64,000 nucleotides of DNA from Enterobacter asburiae (GTDB taxonomy: Bacteria > Pseudomonadota > Gammaproteobacteria > Enterobacterales > Enterobacteriaceae), in contig NZ_AP019632.1 of assembly GCF_007035645.1 (NCBI RefSeq), positions 682,001 through 746,000 of the forward strand. The letters run 5' to 3'. Every line of letters begins with the position of its first letter. The stretch's first letter is position 1. Of the stretch, positions 1 through 8,765 are shown one piece after another. The position numbers and the translations under genes were made by a program. The notes under the pieces are model-generated. The model was not told the origin of the DNA. It made no database searches and saw only the letters and a list, made by a program, of their open reading frames with translations.

Positions 1-2875
1 TACTTATGCTTCCTTCCTTCTCAAGCCTTTTAAGTTTTTTCATTCCACTATTTCCTTCAATGATGTGAGCGTCATCTATGAAATTAGAATCCTTATCTGC
101 TGATTCTATAAATAGTCTTATTTGTGATTCAGCTTTCAAGATATCCTGAAGACATCCTAACTCTGTCGAAAGAGATAGTCTTATTGTATTATGTGCCGAA
201 GAAGGAAAAACATTAAAGTGAATGGTGCCATCCAGTTTTCCATGCTTAGCAGCGTTATGAATTAGTACATAAAGTGCATCATATAAGATGTAATAAGTGC
301 CGCCATCAATAGTAAATGTTTTTTCACCTATATCTATAGTAGGTTCAAAACCAATCATCCTCTCTTTAACTTCTGAAATTACAGCATTGAATAGTAAATA
401 GATATCGGCACTTGGGGAAGCATAGCTAGGTTTGTTGAACCAAGAAGCCATTAGTCCGAATTTTTGACCGGTTAATGAGTTCACTTCTTGTGTGAATTTG
501 GAAAATGTTCTTTTTAAATAAGGGCTTTGATTTTTAGGTGTATAAGAAAAAACACCATGTGAAGATTTTTTTTGACTTAATAGTCTTTTAGTCTTAGCAA
601 GATCTTGCTCAACTAAACGCCAACAATAATCAATAATTAGATTAGGTAGTCTGATCACGCCAGTTCGTTTAGGATAAAGAGATAAAATATCAAAAACAAG
701 TTGATTTGCAATTACTGTTTTAGCAGGAGTGTCTATTTCAGTGGTGATCAAGCCTGCTGGTTTTCTCTTGCTTTTTATCTGAAGGTGATTTTTTACTAAA
801 TCTTCAATCATATATTCGTATTGGAGAAGCCATTCATCAAGCCTCCGTTTGAAGTCCTTGTCCTCGAATATACTATGATATTCTTGCTCGTTAGGAAGCT
901 TTTGAATCTCTGTAATAGCTGTTCCTTTAAATGTTCCATGCCTTATTCTACGCCCAAGATATGATGCTATGCCGAATACCTTGTTTTCACAGAATTCTTT
1001 ATAACATGCCAACAAGGATTCAATTAGTTCTTCTCCGTTACTGACTGAACTGCCTTTGCTGGTCCAATCAAGTTTGAATGATGAGTCATTACTAATCATA
1101 AGATTATCTAAAATCATGGTTAACTTACTGACCATGTTATCTTCGAACCATTGCTGAAAATTCAATGGGTCAACATAAATTCTTGAGTCATCGATAGTCC
1201 CTTTTTCTTTATTAATCTGTATATCTATCCTCAGCGTCTTAGCTCTATCTTTAAATCGTTCATCTTTTGTAATTTCACCATACCAAAATAGCATGTCTGC
1301 ACGCAAATTGAGTGCATCAATTGGTTTGTCAGTTAAATGGAATAATGTACTAAGGAATGTTTCGTTTGAGATGGTTATTATATGTTCAGTAACTGCAGGT
1401 GAAACTTGGTGAAGATATTTTAACAATTCTAAAAGGTTACTATTGAATTCACTAATACAAAAATCTTGAATCGTAGCTCTTAACTGATGTTCTGTATATT
1501 GACTTTTCCTATTTATAGTTATTAAGCATTGAGCTACAATCTTTAAAAGATAATCCTTAGCATCATCAGCAATTCTTTCTAAAAAATCGGGGGGGCATAT
1601 TTCTCCGATATCACGTGTGTAGGACATAAGTTTTACAAATAAATACTGTTCATGCAGGTCGAGATATCCTTCTTTTTTAGTTAGAAGGTATATTAATGCC
1701 GATGAGTTCTCTAACATGCTACATGTATTATTATTGTATTTATGCCAGTTTATTTCAACATCGACCATTTTCTCACAGCGTAATTGGTTTAGATTTTTTA
1801 AATTCTCAAAATATCGGTTTATTAATGGCCTTGAAAATTGATTTATTCTTTTGTTTGAAACATAGGGAGTGTAGTAGCTTCCATGTATTAGTAGGTAATT
1901 TAACGCCTTTTCTTGTTCTATGAAAAGAAAGCACTCTCTTAGATAATAGTGGCTTGTGTCTTCATCAACTTCATCGTAGATAAGATTAGGATCGAATTCT
2001 ATTGAGCAAAATTCTTGATGGATTAGTGTTAAATCCGAATTTATTAGATGGGGGGGGATGAAAGGTAATTTAAATTTTGATATATTTTGATAATATAGGA
2101 AAGCATCAAATAATGAAAATGAGTAATAGGCATTTAATGTTTTTAAGAAAACATCATAATTGTTTGGTATTGGGTTGATGAATGATTTTGCAATCAGGCC
2201 TTTTTCAAAATCAGTTGACAACTCATTTATACGTTTGCAAATAGCTAAATGTGATGTACGTAAGTTGCTTAATTGTGAGACTGCTTCAGAGAGAAAGTTA
2301 TTGTTCGAAATTTTTATGGACTGCTTCAATTTGTCAATTTTGTTGAGTAACTCTTTGTCTTCTAAGGAGAATAACTGATATCTGTTGGTTATGTATGATA
2401 TTACCCTTAATAAATATATAGAAACACCTTTGTTTTTAACGAGGTCATCGCATGCCTCTAATGCTTTGAGAAATTCATTTTTACTTAGATGACTCGATAT
2501 ACTATATGCACATTCTGTTAAAAGGCAAAGTTCATTTGTATAATTGCCTATTTCTTTAATAATTTCGGAGAGCGTGTATTCATGTGGTTGCTTTATGCCT
2601 TTTGGACAAAAATCATTAAATAGTTGCCCAACATCAGTTTTTTCAAAGAAAGTATGTGTACGTACATATAAAAGTGAGTTTTTATAATCTGTGCGTGTGC
2701 AATTTAATTTTATTTTTTCAAGTGCGGTTTTTGTACTTTTATAACTATCTGAATCAATTCCTCTCAGTAAATTCTTGGCTTTTTTTGTTTTTATATTATG
2801 AATTTGTATACTGTTTGGAGACGTCTTTTGTGAAGTAAAGAATCTTATAGGATTTAAATCAAATTCGTTTGACAT
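1..2875 (-). CDS. Large defence-type protein with C-terminal GHKL-like ATP-binding domain (3' end off window)
   Basis: The minus strand stays open from an ATG at 2875 to the left edge, about 958 codons, and the stop lies outside the window. An AAGGA ribosome site sits 7 bases before the ATG. The first 630 or so residues look helical and match nothing I recognise. Around residue 640 is a YLGRRIRHGTFKG motif, resembling a R-I-R-H-G-T motif I associate with large uncharacterised proteins of defence islands. Near residues 865-880 the motif LIHNAAKH resembles the N box of GHKL ATPases (histidine kinase, Hsp90, MutL fold), and near 940 EGNSGMKKL resembles the glycine-rich G box. The gene is AT-rich, unlike the core genome, and contains two long poly-C coding tracts. 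Function is unknown; a defence role is inferred from the ATPase-like end and the neighbouring reverse transcriptase and DUF262 genes. Confidence 0.8.
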   Translation of the reverse strand, partial: MSNEFDLNPIRFFTSQKTSPNSIQIHNIKTKKAKNLLRGIDSDSYKSTKTALEKIKLNCTRTDYKNSLLYVRTHTFFEKTDVGQLFNDFCPKGIKQPHEYTLSEIIKEIGNYTNELCLLTECAYSISSHLSKNEFLKALEACDDLVKNKGVSIYLLRVISYITNRYQLFSLEDKELLNKIDKLKQSIKISNNNFLSEAVSQLSNLRTSHLAICKRINELSTDFEKGLIAKSFINPIPNNYDVFLKTLNAYYSFSLFDAFLYYQNISKFKLPFIPPHLINSDLTLIHQEFCSIEFDPNLIYDEVDEDTSHYYLRECFLFIEQEKALNYLLIHGSYYTPYVSNKRINQFSRPLINRYFENLKNLNQLRCEKMVDVEINWHKYNNNTCSMLENSSALIYLLTKKEGYLDLHEQYLFVKLMSYTRDIGEICPPDFLERIADDAKDYLLKIVAQCLITINRKSQYTEHQLRATIQDFCISEFNSNLLELLKYLHQVSPAVTEHIITISNETFLSTLFHLTDKPIDALNLRADMLFWYGEITKDERFKDRAKTLRIDIQINKEKGTIDDSRIYVDPLNFQQWFEDNMVSKLTMILDNLMISNDSSFKLDWTSKGSSVSNGEELIESLLACYKEFCENKVFGIASYLGRRIRHGTFKGTAITEIQKLPNEQEYHSIFEDKDFKRRLDEWLLQYEYMIEDLVKNHLQIKSKRKPAGLITTEIDTPAKTVIANQLVFDILSLYPKRTGVIRLPNLIIDYCWRLVEQDLAKTKRLLSQKKSSHGVFSYTPKNQSPYLKRTFSKFTQEVNSLTGQKFGLMASWFNKPSYASPSADIYLLFNAVISEVKERMIGFEPTIDIGEKTFTIDGGTYYILYDALYVLIHNAAKHGKLDGTIHFNVFPSSAHNTIRLSLSTELGCLQDILKAESQIRLFIESADKDSNFIDDAHIIEGNSGMKKLKRLEKEGSIS

Positions 2876-2948
2876 CTCATTGTCCTTAATTGGTGAGAAG
2901 GAATTAATATTTGATTTCACAAATGTATAAGCGATGAGGCTAGAATCG

Positions 2949-3158
2949 TTAAAGTTCAAAATTAATTATTTGATAACCAAGTACTATAAGCGCTAAACAC
3001 GCTACCGCCCTCAGAACGTTTGTTCTGCATGCTGGATAAATGCTTTTGTTTGATGCTAATGATTTCTTCATTAAAATCAAGGGAATTGAGGGAACAATTT
3101 TATGCCTCTCACAAAGTCGAGTTGGGTTTACATTCGTGGTCGACAATTTAGTAGGCAT
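2949..3158 (-). CDS. Possible small hypothetical protein (69 aa)
   Basis: This short open frame lies in the gap upstream of the large GHKL-like gene. Its C-terminal third (CLALIVLGYQII) is hydrophobic and could be one membrane segment. No clear ribosome site precedes it and I recognise no family. It may be a remnant or chance reading frame. Confidence 0.2.
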   Translation of the reverse strand: MPTKLSTTNVNPTRLCERHKIVPSIPLILMKKSLASNKSIYPACRTNVLRAVACLALIVLGYQIINFEL

Positions 3159-3236
3159 GGATGTTGACAGGTTATGATCAATAAGAATAGCAACTGAAAT
3201 TATTGTTGCATATTATTGATTTTAATGGAATAAACT

Positions 3237-3365
3237 ATGCATGCATTCATCAATATGCATAGACTTAACCTGTCCCTTCTCCTTCTGATAATCCCATTCC
3301 TTGCTTCAGCAACCGGGATGCCGGAATGGACCGACACGACAAACTTGGATACCGACTTGGCCTGA
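3237..3365 (+). CDS. Possible 42-aa fragment with signal-peptide-like start
   Basis: The frame begins [13 protein letters not shown] followed by a leucine/isoleucine-rich core and an ASA-type cleavage site, so its first 26 residues look like a secretory signal. It stops after 42 codons and overlaps the start of the truncated WYL regulator in another frame. It may be the broken 5' end of an exported island protein joined to the regulator by a deletion, or chance. No strong ribosome site is visible. Confidence 0.2.
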   Translation: MHAFINMHRLNLSLLLLIIPFLASATGMPEWTDTTNLDTDLA

Positions 3366-3540
3366 TACTGACACGCCTCAATAATGGGGAGTCACTGACC
3401 GTCAGGGGCCTTGCTGACGACATTAACGTCTGCGAAAAAACAATACGGCGTGATCTGACCGAGCGCCTTGCTTACCTGAACTTGCTCCGACAGGGTAAAC
3501 AATATCGCCTGCCTAAAGGGATACTTGGACAGCGTGTCGC
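3326..3540 (+). pseudogene. Truncated WYL-type transcriptional regulator (N-terminal HTH only)
   Basis: The first 65 or so residues read as the DeoR/HTH-11-like winged helix of WYL-domain regulators: [20 protein letters not shown], then a helix-turn-helix ([16 protein letters not shown]) and a wing ending near KQYRLP. The expected WYL ligand-binding domain is missing. Past about position 3530 the frame continues only as the antisense of the integrase remnant, to a stop at 3610, so the downstream part is not regulator sequence. The right border given is approximate. WYL regulators are common in mobile islands and defence loci. This copy is a deletion product and unlikely to act as a normal regulator, although a short DNA-binding peptide could still be made. 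Confidence 0.6.
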
Positions 3541-4089
3541 CAATATGTTGCTCAATCAACTGGCCGGTCGCTTTCAGCCGCTGCGGGTGCAGATGGGCAT
3601 AACGCTGTGACGACTGAATATTGCGGTGTCCGAGTTGGGCCTGAACGTCATATAAGGTGCCTCCCCGTGAAACGATTAGCGCTGCAACTGAGTGGCGGCA
3701 GGTGTGAATGCAGACCTCTTTATCGTAAATGCCTGCCCGCCGGATAATACGCCTGAAGGCTTTCTGAAGGGTAGGTATGGCCCGGCATTTGTCCCGCTCA
3801 TAACGCGGGTTAGTGCCGGTGGCTATCTGCCGTTTCATCTCAGTGGCAATCTTTCGGGCGGTCGTGACATCAATCTCCGGCCAGTGACCAATACTGATGG
3901 CGCGTTTGCGACCTTGCCAGAGATAGCGTAAGAGAAAATTTTTTTGCCTTCCCCTTTACCTACCAGACCTTTGAACCCGCTGATTTCGGTGTCGCTATAC
4001 TCGGCTTCACGGGAAGGGGCATCGGATTCATTAGGAGGCAGACCATCAATGAGGCGGTAAGTGAACTTAAAACAGCGTGGTGTGGACAT
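3510..4089 (-). pseudogene. Decayed tyrosine integrase (frameshift plus internal deletion)
   Basis: Reading leftward from an ATG at 4089, the first frame gives an arm-DNA-binding start (MSTPRCFKFTYRLIDGLPP) as in P4-type island integrases. At an A7-T4 run near 3937-3947 the frame shifts. The continuation (LLRYLWQGRKRAISIGHWPE, then DVTTARKIATEMKRQIATG) is in another frame. After RYERDK the sequence jumps straight to the C-terminal catalytic part, IHTCRHSVAALIVSRGG and [15 protein letters not shown], which hold the H-x-x-R, H and nucleophile Y. The central 150-200 residues, including the first catalytic arginine, are absent. About 193 codons remain of a usual 400. It sits over 5 kb from the tRNA, so it may belong to an older or rearranged element. 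The left border is approximate. Confidence 0.8.
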
Positions 4090-5200
4090 GCAGAAGTCTC
4101 CTTATGCAGGGGTGATAAATACGTTAGTAAGGTTCAGAAAGTGAGGCAGGGTGGGAAGAGTCCCGTGCCTCAGTGCGTTATGCGAACCTTGGCAGAAAAG
4201 ACAGCATGACTATGAACTGGCATTTCAGGTCATGGGGGAAGGTGAAAGAGAAATCGACGTTCTCCGGTCTGCCTCTGGTCTTCCCCGCAACTTACCCGGT
4301 GAAATCCCAGAAAACGGGGGGGAAAAAGCATTGCTGCATAACGTTTTGCAGGTAATTCCCCGTTTCCCCGTGAAAAAATTGCTGGGGTGGAACTGAATGA
4401 AAGGCAATGATGTGCTGTTTACTATTGGTCTTGCAGTGAAGAGGGTAAACTATCAGATAATAAACAACCTATATGAATAATATATAAATGAATCTGCATG
4501 TGGTTTCATTTAATCAAAGAGTATTGATGGTGGCTGGTGCGAAGGTGATTTAGCTATAGACTGTGATTCCTCATGGGCAATTAAAATTCTTTGAACTCGT
4601 TTAATCAATAATAAATTCCCACATCTACCTGTTTCAATAATACTAATTACATTTTATAAACTATCAAGTTTAGTCAGGATGCAATATGAAAAGAATACTA
4701 TCTCAGCGTGGTCTGTTATTAATAATCAGCTTATGGCACTTATTCAGGATGGATTTATTCTCATTTTATGAAAGCATTCAGATGATGGGGTAAAGATAAG
4801 GGATGTGTTCGGCGGTAAATGCTCAACGTCACCCATTGAAAACGAACGGGGAAACGGGAGATTTCAAGGAAGTCGTTGTCACACAAGGGATACAAGGAGG
4901 ATTGGGGCGGGAAAATAATGGGGGTGTTTCGGTGAAATGACGTTAAAAGCTCTGATTGATGTCGTATAGGGTATGCAGATGCATTTTGAAGAACGCTATT
5001 CTAGAAAAATTGTATGAGTGAGAATCGGATAGGTCTATAATGATCGAAAGCGTGCGTATTACCTGACAGCAGCAACCGACATCCAGGGATGTTCACCCAA
5101 AACTGATTTATTCAACCAGGCTCACATAGGCATATCGAAACACACCTCCCCTAATATTAAATTAAGAGGAGGGCTAATTATTCACAGGTGCTTTCTAATT
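4090..5200. other. Gene-free island segment (1.1 kb)
   Basis: I see no convincing gene here. Short open frames at 4151-4407 exist on both strands but resemble no family and lack ribosome sites. A strong hairpin lies at 4142-4172 (TGAGGCA ... TGCCTCA with an inner GGGA/TCCC stem), just upstream of the integrase remnant. An imperfect inverted repeat at 5145-5172 (CCTCCCC ... GAGGAGG) lies about 30 bases past the stop of the reverse transcriptase gene and may end its transcript. The rest is probably degraded mobile-element sequence. Confidence 0.5.
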
Positions 5201-6757
5201 TCAACCACTGAATCCCTCAACCGAGCCATCTGTATCAATTGGATTTTCGGCCATAATAGTTGATGAGAGATGTTCATTATAGAAAAAAACACCTGAATTC
5301 AACAGGAACCTATAACACTCATTTTGACTAATCGGGTTTTGGTTCGATGTTGGTTGAAACCATTCTTTTGCAAGCATCTCATAGACAAACATCCACATAT
5401 CGCCTGACAGCTCTTCCATAACCATCATTTCTTCATAAATAGAGAAGTCAGGTATGAAGTTCATGAGCCCTTTTTGCCAGCAATCGCATAATAAAATTGC
5501 AACAAATGGAACTCTCATTGGGACTACATTTTTAACAACGACTTCTGGTACAGATATACCTAGTACCAAATAAAGCCATAAGCAATAAGCAACTTCGTTT
5601 CCATGGCCAAGTGAGCTTTCAGTTATTGATAATTGCCTCAAAATATGAGATATATTTTCAATGTTCTGAATATAACCTATTCTTTTATATTTTATAAGCT
5701 GATTGACGGTGTATTTCAATGTGCTGCTATCAGCTGTAACGCATTGCAATATAAAGTTTTCAAAGACTGGATAGTTTTCAGTGGTAACATTTACTTCAAA
5801 TGTTCTTGATACTGCATATTTTAATATTGATTCCGTTGGTAAATCTTTTGCTGCTTTGAATGCTATGTTGAAGTAATGGATTAAATCTGATTTCTGACCT
5901 CCAATTGTATCTCGAAAGGAGAATGCTCTTAGTTCTGAAATTGCTAATGGCTCGAATTCAACCGGTAGTTGTATGATTTCCGTTTTCAAGGGGTTCAATG
6001 CTAACTCATATTCGTTTAAAAGTTCTTGCATTGTTGTTAATGCAGATTCTGCTTCCCCAATTGTATTAAATCCTAAGAAATAATCATCTATATAGCGTAA
6101 GCCACTGCTAATTCCTTTTTCACTAAGCTTAAGATCAATATTTGCTAACAGAGACTCTGCAATGATGAGTGATGTGTCTGGACCAATAGGGATTCCTATT
6201 GTTTGTCCATCTTGTGAATCTTGTAAGTGCTTATCTAATAAATTCCCAAATAAACCATTACTTCTGTTTTTTTTTGCAATGTCTTTTGTATGGTAAGTCC
6301 ATGCAATGCTATGAGTATAGATCGAATGATAAAATCTGCTTATATCTGTTTTAAGTATGTATTTATGCTTACTTCTAAGTTTTGCATGGATGTCTGGCAG
6401 TTCATTTAGTGAAAACCTTGGATTAAATGCTCTGTTGCCATTACTGGCAGTGTCTGGAGTTGTCAACGATATTGTTGATTTACTTGCGCATTCGAGTATG
6501 TCGTGCCAGTTTTCAGTTATTGTTTCACTTAATCTAAAGAAGTTGACGGGATTTGGTATCCCGAGCTTTCTCCGTAGTGTTCCTTTTCTGGAGATATTAT
6601 GAATGGCACACTTACTTATGAATTTTCCGGTTCTAAATAATGGAGGTAGATTATCGTATCCATTAGCAATTGCACGTGCATATTTTTCCGTAGAGAAAGG
6701 AGATAGAGCCTCTTTAGGAAAATATCCTTTTGTTAATAAGTTCTCTAATAGAGTCAT
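5201..6757 (-). CDS. Antiviral-type reverse transcriptase (UG/Abi group, DRT-like)
   Basis: The 518-residue protein has a full reverse transcriptase core. Fingers motifs lie around residues 55-80 (LRRKLGIPNP). Motif A is KTDISRFYHSIY with Asp138, motif B is GIPIGPDTS at 188-196, motif C is YIDD at 222-225, and motif D is NPLKTEII near 258. About 250 residues of helical, uncharacterised sequence follow. There is no intron maturase X domain and no adjacent group II intron, and the start LLTKGYFPKEALSPF resembles stand-alone 'unknown group' and Abi reverse transcriptases, several of which are phage-defence enzymes. I cannot assign the exact class. I chose ATG 6757; a TTG at 6772 would add five residues. 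It lies 118 bp after the DUF262 gene on the same strand, so co-transcription is possible. Confidence 0.88.
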   Translation of the reverse strand: MTLLENLLTKGYFPKEALSPFSTEKYARAIANGYDNLPPLFRTGKFISKCAIHNISRKGTLRRKLGIPNPVNFFRLSETITENWHDILECASKSTISLTTPDTASNGNRAFNPRFSLNELPDIHAKLRSKHKYILKTDISRFYHSIYTHSIAWTYHTKDIAKKNRSNGLFGNLLDKHLQDSQDGQTIGIPIGPDTSLIIAESLLANIDLKLSEKGISSGLRYIDDYFLGFNTIGEAESALTTMQELLNEYELALNPLKTEIIQLPVEFEPLAISELRAFSFRDTIGGQKSDLIHYFNIAFKAAKDLPTESILKYAVSRTFEVNVTTENYPVFENFILQCVTADSSTLKYTVNQLIKYKRIGYIQNIENISHILRQLSITESSLGHGNEVAYCLWLYLVLGISVPEVVVKNVVPMRVPFVAILLCDCWQKGLMNFIPDFSIYEEMMVMEELSGDMWMFVYEMLAKEWFQPTSNQNPISQNECYRFLLNSGVFFYNEHLSSTIMAENPIDTDGSVEGFSG

Positions 6758-6875
6758 ATTTGTATTTCTCAATTCAATGTCATTATGGTTCTAATCGCAG
6801 TGGACTAGCTATGTTGTCGATACATCAAAATGCTAATAATGTTGTACCTTATATAATGCCGCCAGAATCAGTTTA

Positions 6876-8765
6876 TTAATCGCCTTTCGCCCATATTCTC
6901 AGTGCAGCATTCCCCAGCAACTCGCTTCGAGCGAGAATTAGCTCCTCATCCCATTTATCCATAGCGATCAGTGGCACGTTCAAGCGCAGGCTGGTATGGG
7001 TAATAAGACCATCCCGTTTCTTAAGGAACGCAGAGTGTTGGGCCGAACGATTCACGCTGAGGTTGAGCAAGGTTAGATTTCCCAGCGTTGCGATAGCTTG
7101 TTGCCGTTTCCAGACAAGTTGCTGCTTATGTGTAAGCTCAGCGCCGGCCAGAACTATCTGACTCACTGACGTAGCGTCTGAATTTGTCACGGTATGCCCA
7201 TTTTCGAGAGGCCAATGGGAGTACCAGTTTTGAGGCATGAGGTGATCAATATCGAGACTGGAAAGGTTTGGAACAACTGGCTCCTCAGTTTTCACCGAGC
7301 GACGAAGTTCCCCCTCAAGCTCGGTTAGCATTGAGCGCATCTTCTGCGTATCAAGCCTGCCAGGGTAAAGTCGTGCAGAGGTGCAAGCATTGAGGAATTC
7401 CGAGTCAGTCGGCCAACGGGAGGCCTCACCATTCAAGCTATTAAGGGTGCTGCGTAACTCAATACTGGAAATGCCGGTTTTAGCTAAGTGACGCACGACA
7501 TTCATAAAGACGTTGTTATAGTTCTTAGGCGTCAGGCCACACACCGCTCTTCGTACCACATACGAGACAAGATCGTTGTAGATGGTTGTCTTTTCAGCAT
7601 CAGAGATGTCAGCAACTGAAATGAGCAATGCAAGAGGATAAATCGTGGTCACGTCATAGGCTGAGATGCGTCGACCAAGGCACGCGATAGGAGTTGTGCC
7701 CAAACCACCGATCAGTTCTTTGTATTGAAGAGCATATCTATTGAGGAGTTCAACCTGCTGATTGGCTCGGTGTGAAGGCGAGCCCTTAGTTACATAGTCC
7801 CGATATTCATTGTAAAGGCGAGAAAGGTCTACTTCACGTTGCTTTTCTGCTTGCAGTGTTGCGTGAATTAGCCACTCTAGGCGAGGTTTGTTTATACGAC
7901 CACGGCGTTGTTTTTCAGTCCAATACGAGTCTTCAAAGGGTTTCCACTTATTTTCATACAACGTAGCGGCATTGATGCCATCATGTTCAGCGCGCATAAA
8001 AATATAGTTGCGAATGAGGTCCGTCGCATGAAGTTCAGCGCCCCGGCCATTTAACGTTTCGAAAATGATTTGAGCGTCGTCTTCTGCCGCAAGAGATATA
8101 CTGACCAGTTTCAGGTCTGCCATGACAGCTTCAATCAATGCCTCTGCATTTTGTTGTAAGGAGTGACCCTCCGAGCGAATCCACTTGATAAAGTTGCCAC
8201 TAAAGAACCACAGCGCCTCCAGTGACGGAGGATGGCTGAAATGCTTACGCAGTGTGCCATGCAATGTAAAGCTATCAGAGAAAACCTTACGGAGGTCATC
8301 GACATTATCAACGTTAAGACTTTGAATAAAGTGAGCTTGATCGCGAAATGTTGGCCACAGCTTGAAGCGTTCGACCTCTTTATTTCGCATTGTTGCTTCG
8401 TTTGTGTTTTGCAAGCAAGGCAGCACTAGCATCTCTAACTCGGAAAGGCCAGTTGCACGCAACGCCAGTCGGATGGATGCCAGAATATATTGGAGCGTAG
8501 TCAGTCGTTGCTGACCATCGATAATGTGCAGAGTGTCCACGCCCATCAAGCCGTTCTTGAGTTGTGGCTCCAGCACTACCGCGCCAAGAAAATGGGGAGT
8601 CGGTTTTGTACCCGAGAGGCGGATCTGAGCTTTTTCGGTGATATCCTCCAGCAAAGCAGACCACTGATTTCGTTGGGTCCATACATAGGCTCGCTGGTAG
8701 AAGGGAACGCAATATTGACGGCGATCCTGGAATATTTGCTGGACAGTTAGCGTCTCGGATTTCAT
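6876..8765 (-). CDS. DUF262-DUF1524 protein (GmrSD-like restriction/defence nuclease)
   Basis: The 629-residue protein starts with a DUF262 domain, a ParB/sulfiredoxin-like fold thought to use nucleotides. It shows the PFYQRAYVW motif at 21-29, the signature IIDGQQRLTT at 81-90 and FETLNGRG near 240. The C-terminal DUF1524 domain is an HNH-type nuclease, with DIDHLMPQNW near 505-515 and LGNLTLLNLSVNRSAQHSAF near 561-580. This is the fused arrangement of GmrSD type IV enzymes, which cleave modified phage DNA; SspE and BrxU share the architecture. All signature residues are present, so it is probably active. The ATG at 8765 follows an AAGG site. Its composition is less AT-rich than the reverse transcriptase downstream, so the two may have been acquired separately. 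Confidence 0.88.
   Translation of the reverse strand: MKSETLTVQQIFQDRRQYCVPFYQRAYVWTQRNQWSALLEDITEKAQIRLSGTKPTPHFLGAVVLEPQLKNGLMGVDTLHIIDGQQRLTTLQYILASIRLALRATGLSELEMLVLPCLQNTNEATMRNKEVERFKLWPTFRDQAHFIQSLNVDNVDDLRKVFSDSFTLHGTLRKHFSHPPSLEALWFFSGNFIKWIRSEGHSLQQNAEALIEAVMADLKLVSISLAAEDDAQIIFETLNGRGAELHATDLIRNYIFMRAEHDGINAATLYENKWKPFEDSYWTEKQRRGRINKPRLEWLIHATLQAEKQREVDLSRLYNEYRDYVTKGSPSHRANQQVELLNRYALQYKELIGGLGTTPIACLGRRISAYDVTTIYPLALLISVADISDAEKTTIYNDLVSYVVRRAVCGLTPKNYNNVFMNVVRHLAKTGISSIELRSTLNSLNGEASRWPTDSEFLNACTSARLYPGRLDTQKMRSMLTELEGELRRSVKTEEPVVPNLSSLDIDHLMPQNWYSHWPLENGHTVTNSDATSVSQIVLAGAELTHKQQLVWKRQQAIATLGNLTLLNLSVNRSAQHSAFLKKRDGLITHTSLRLNVPLIAMDKWDEELILARSELLGNAALRIWAKGD

Noticed and set aside
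1696..2838. Plus-strand frames at 1696-1923, 2160-2378 and 2656-2838
   Set aside because: They lie antisense to the continuous minus-strand gene that runs from 2875 to the left edge.
4151..4407. Short open frames on both strands in the gene-free island segment
   Set aside because: No ribosome sites, no family resemblance, and they overlap each other; likely chance.
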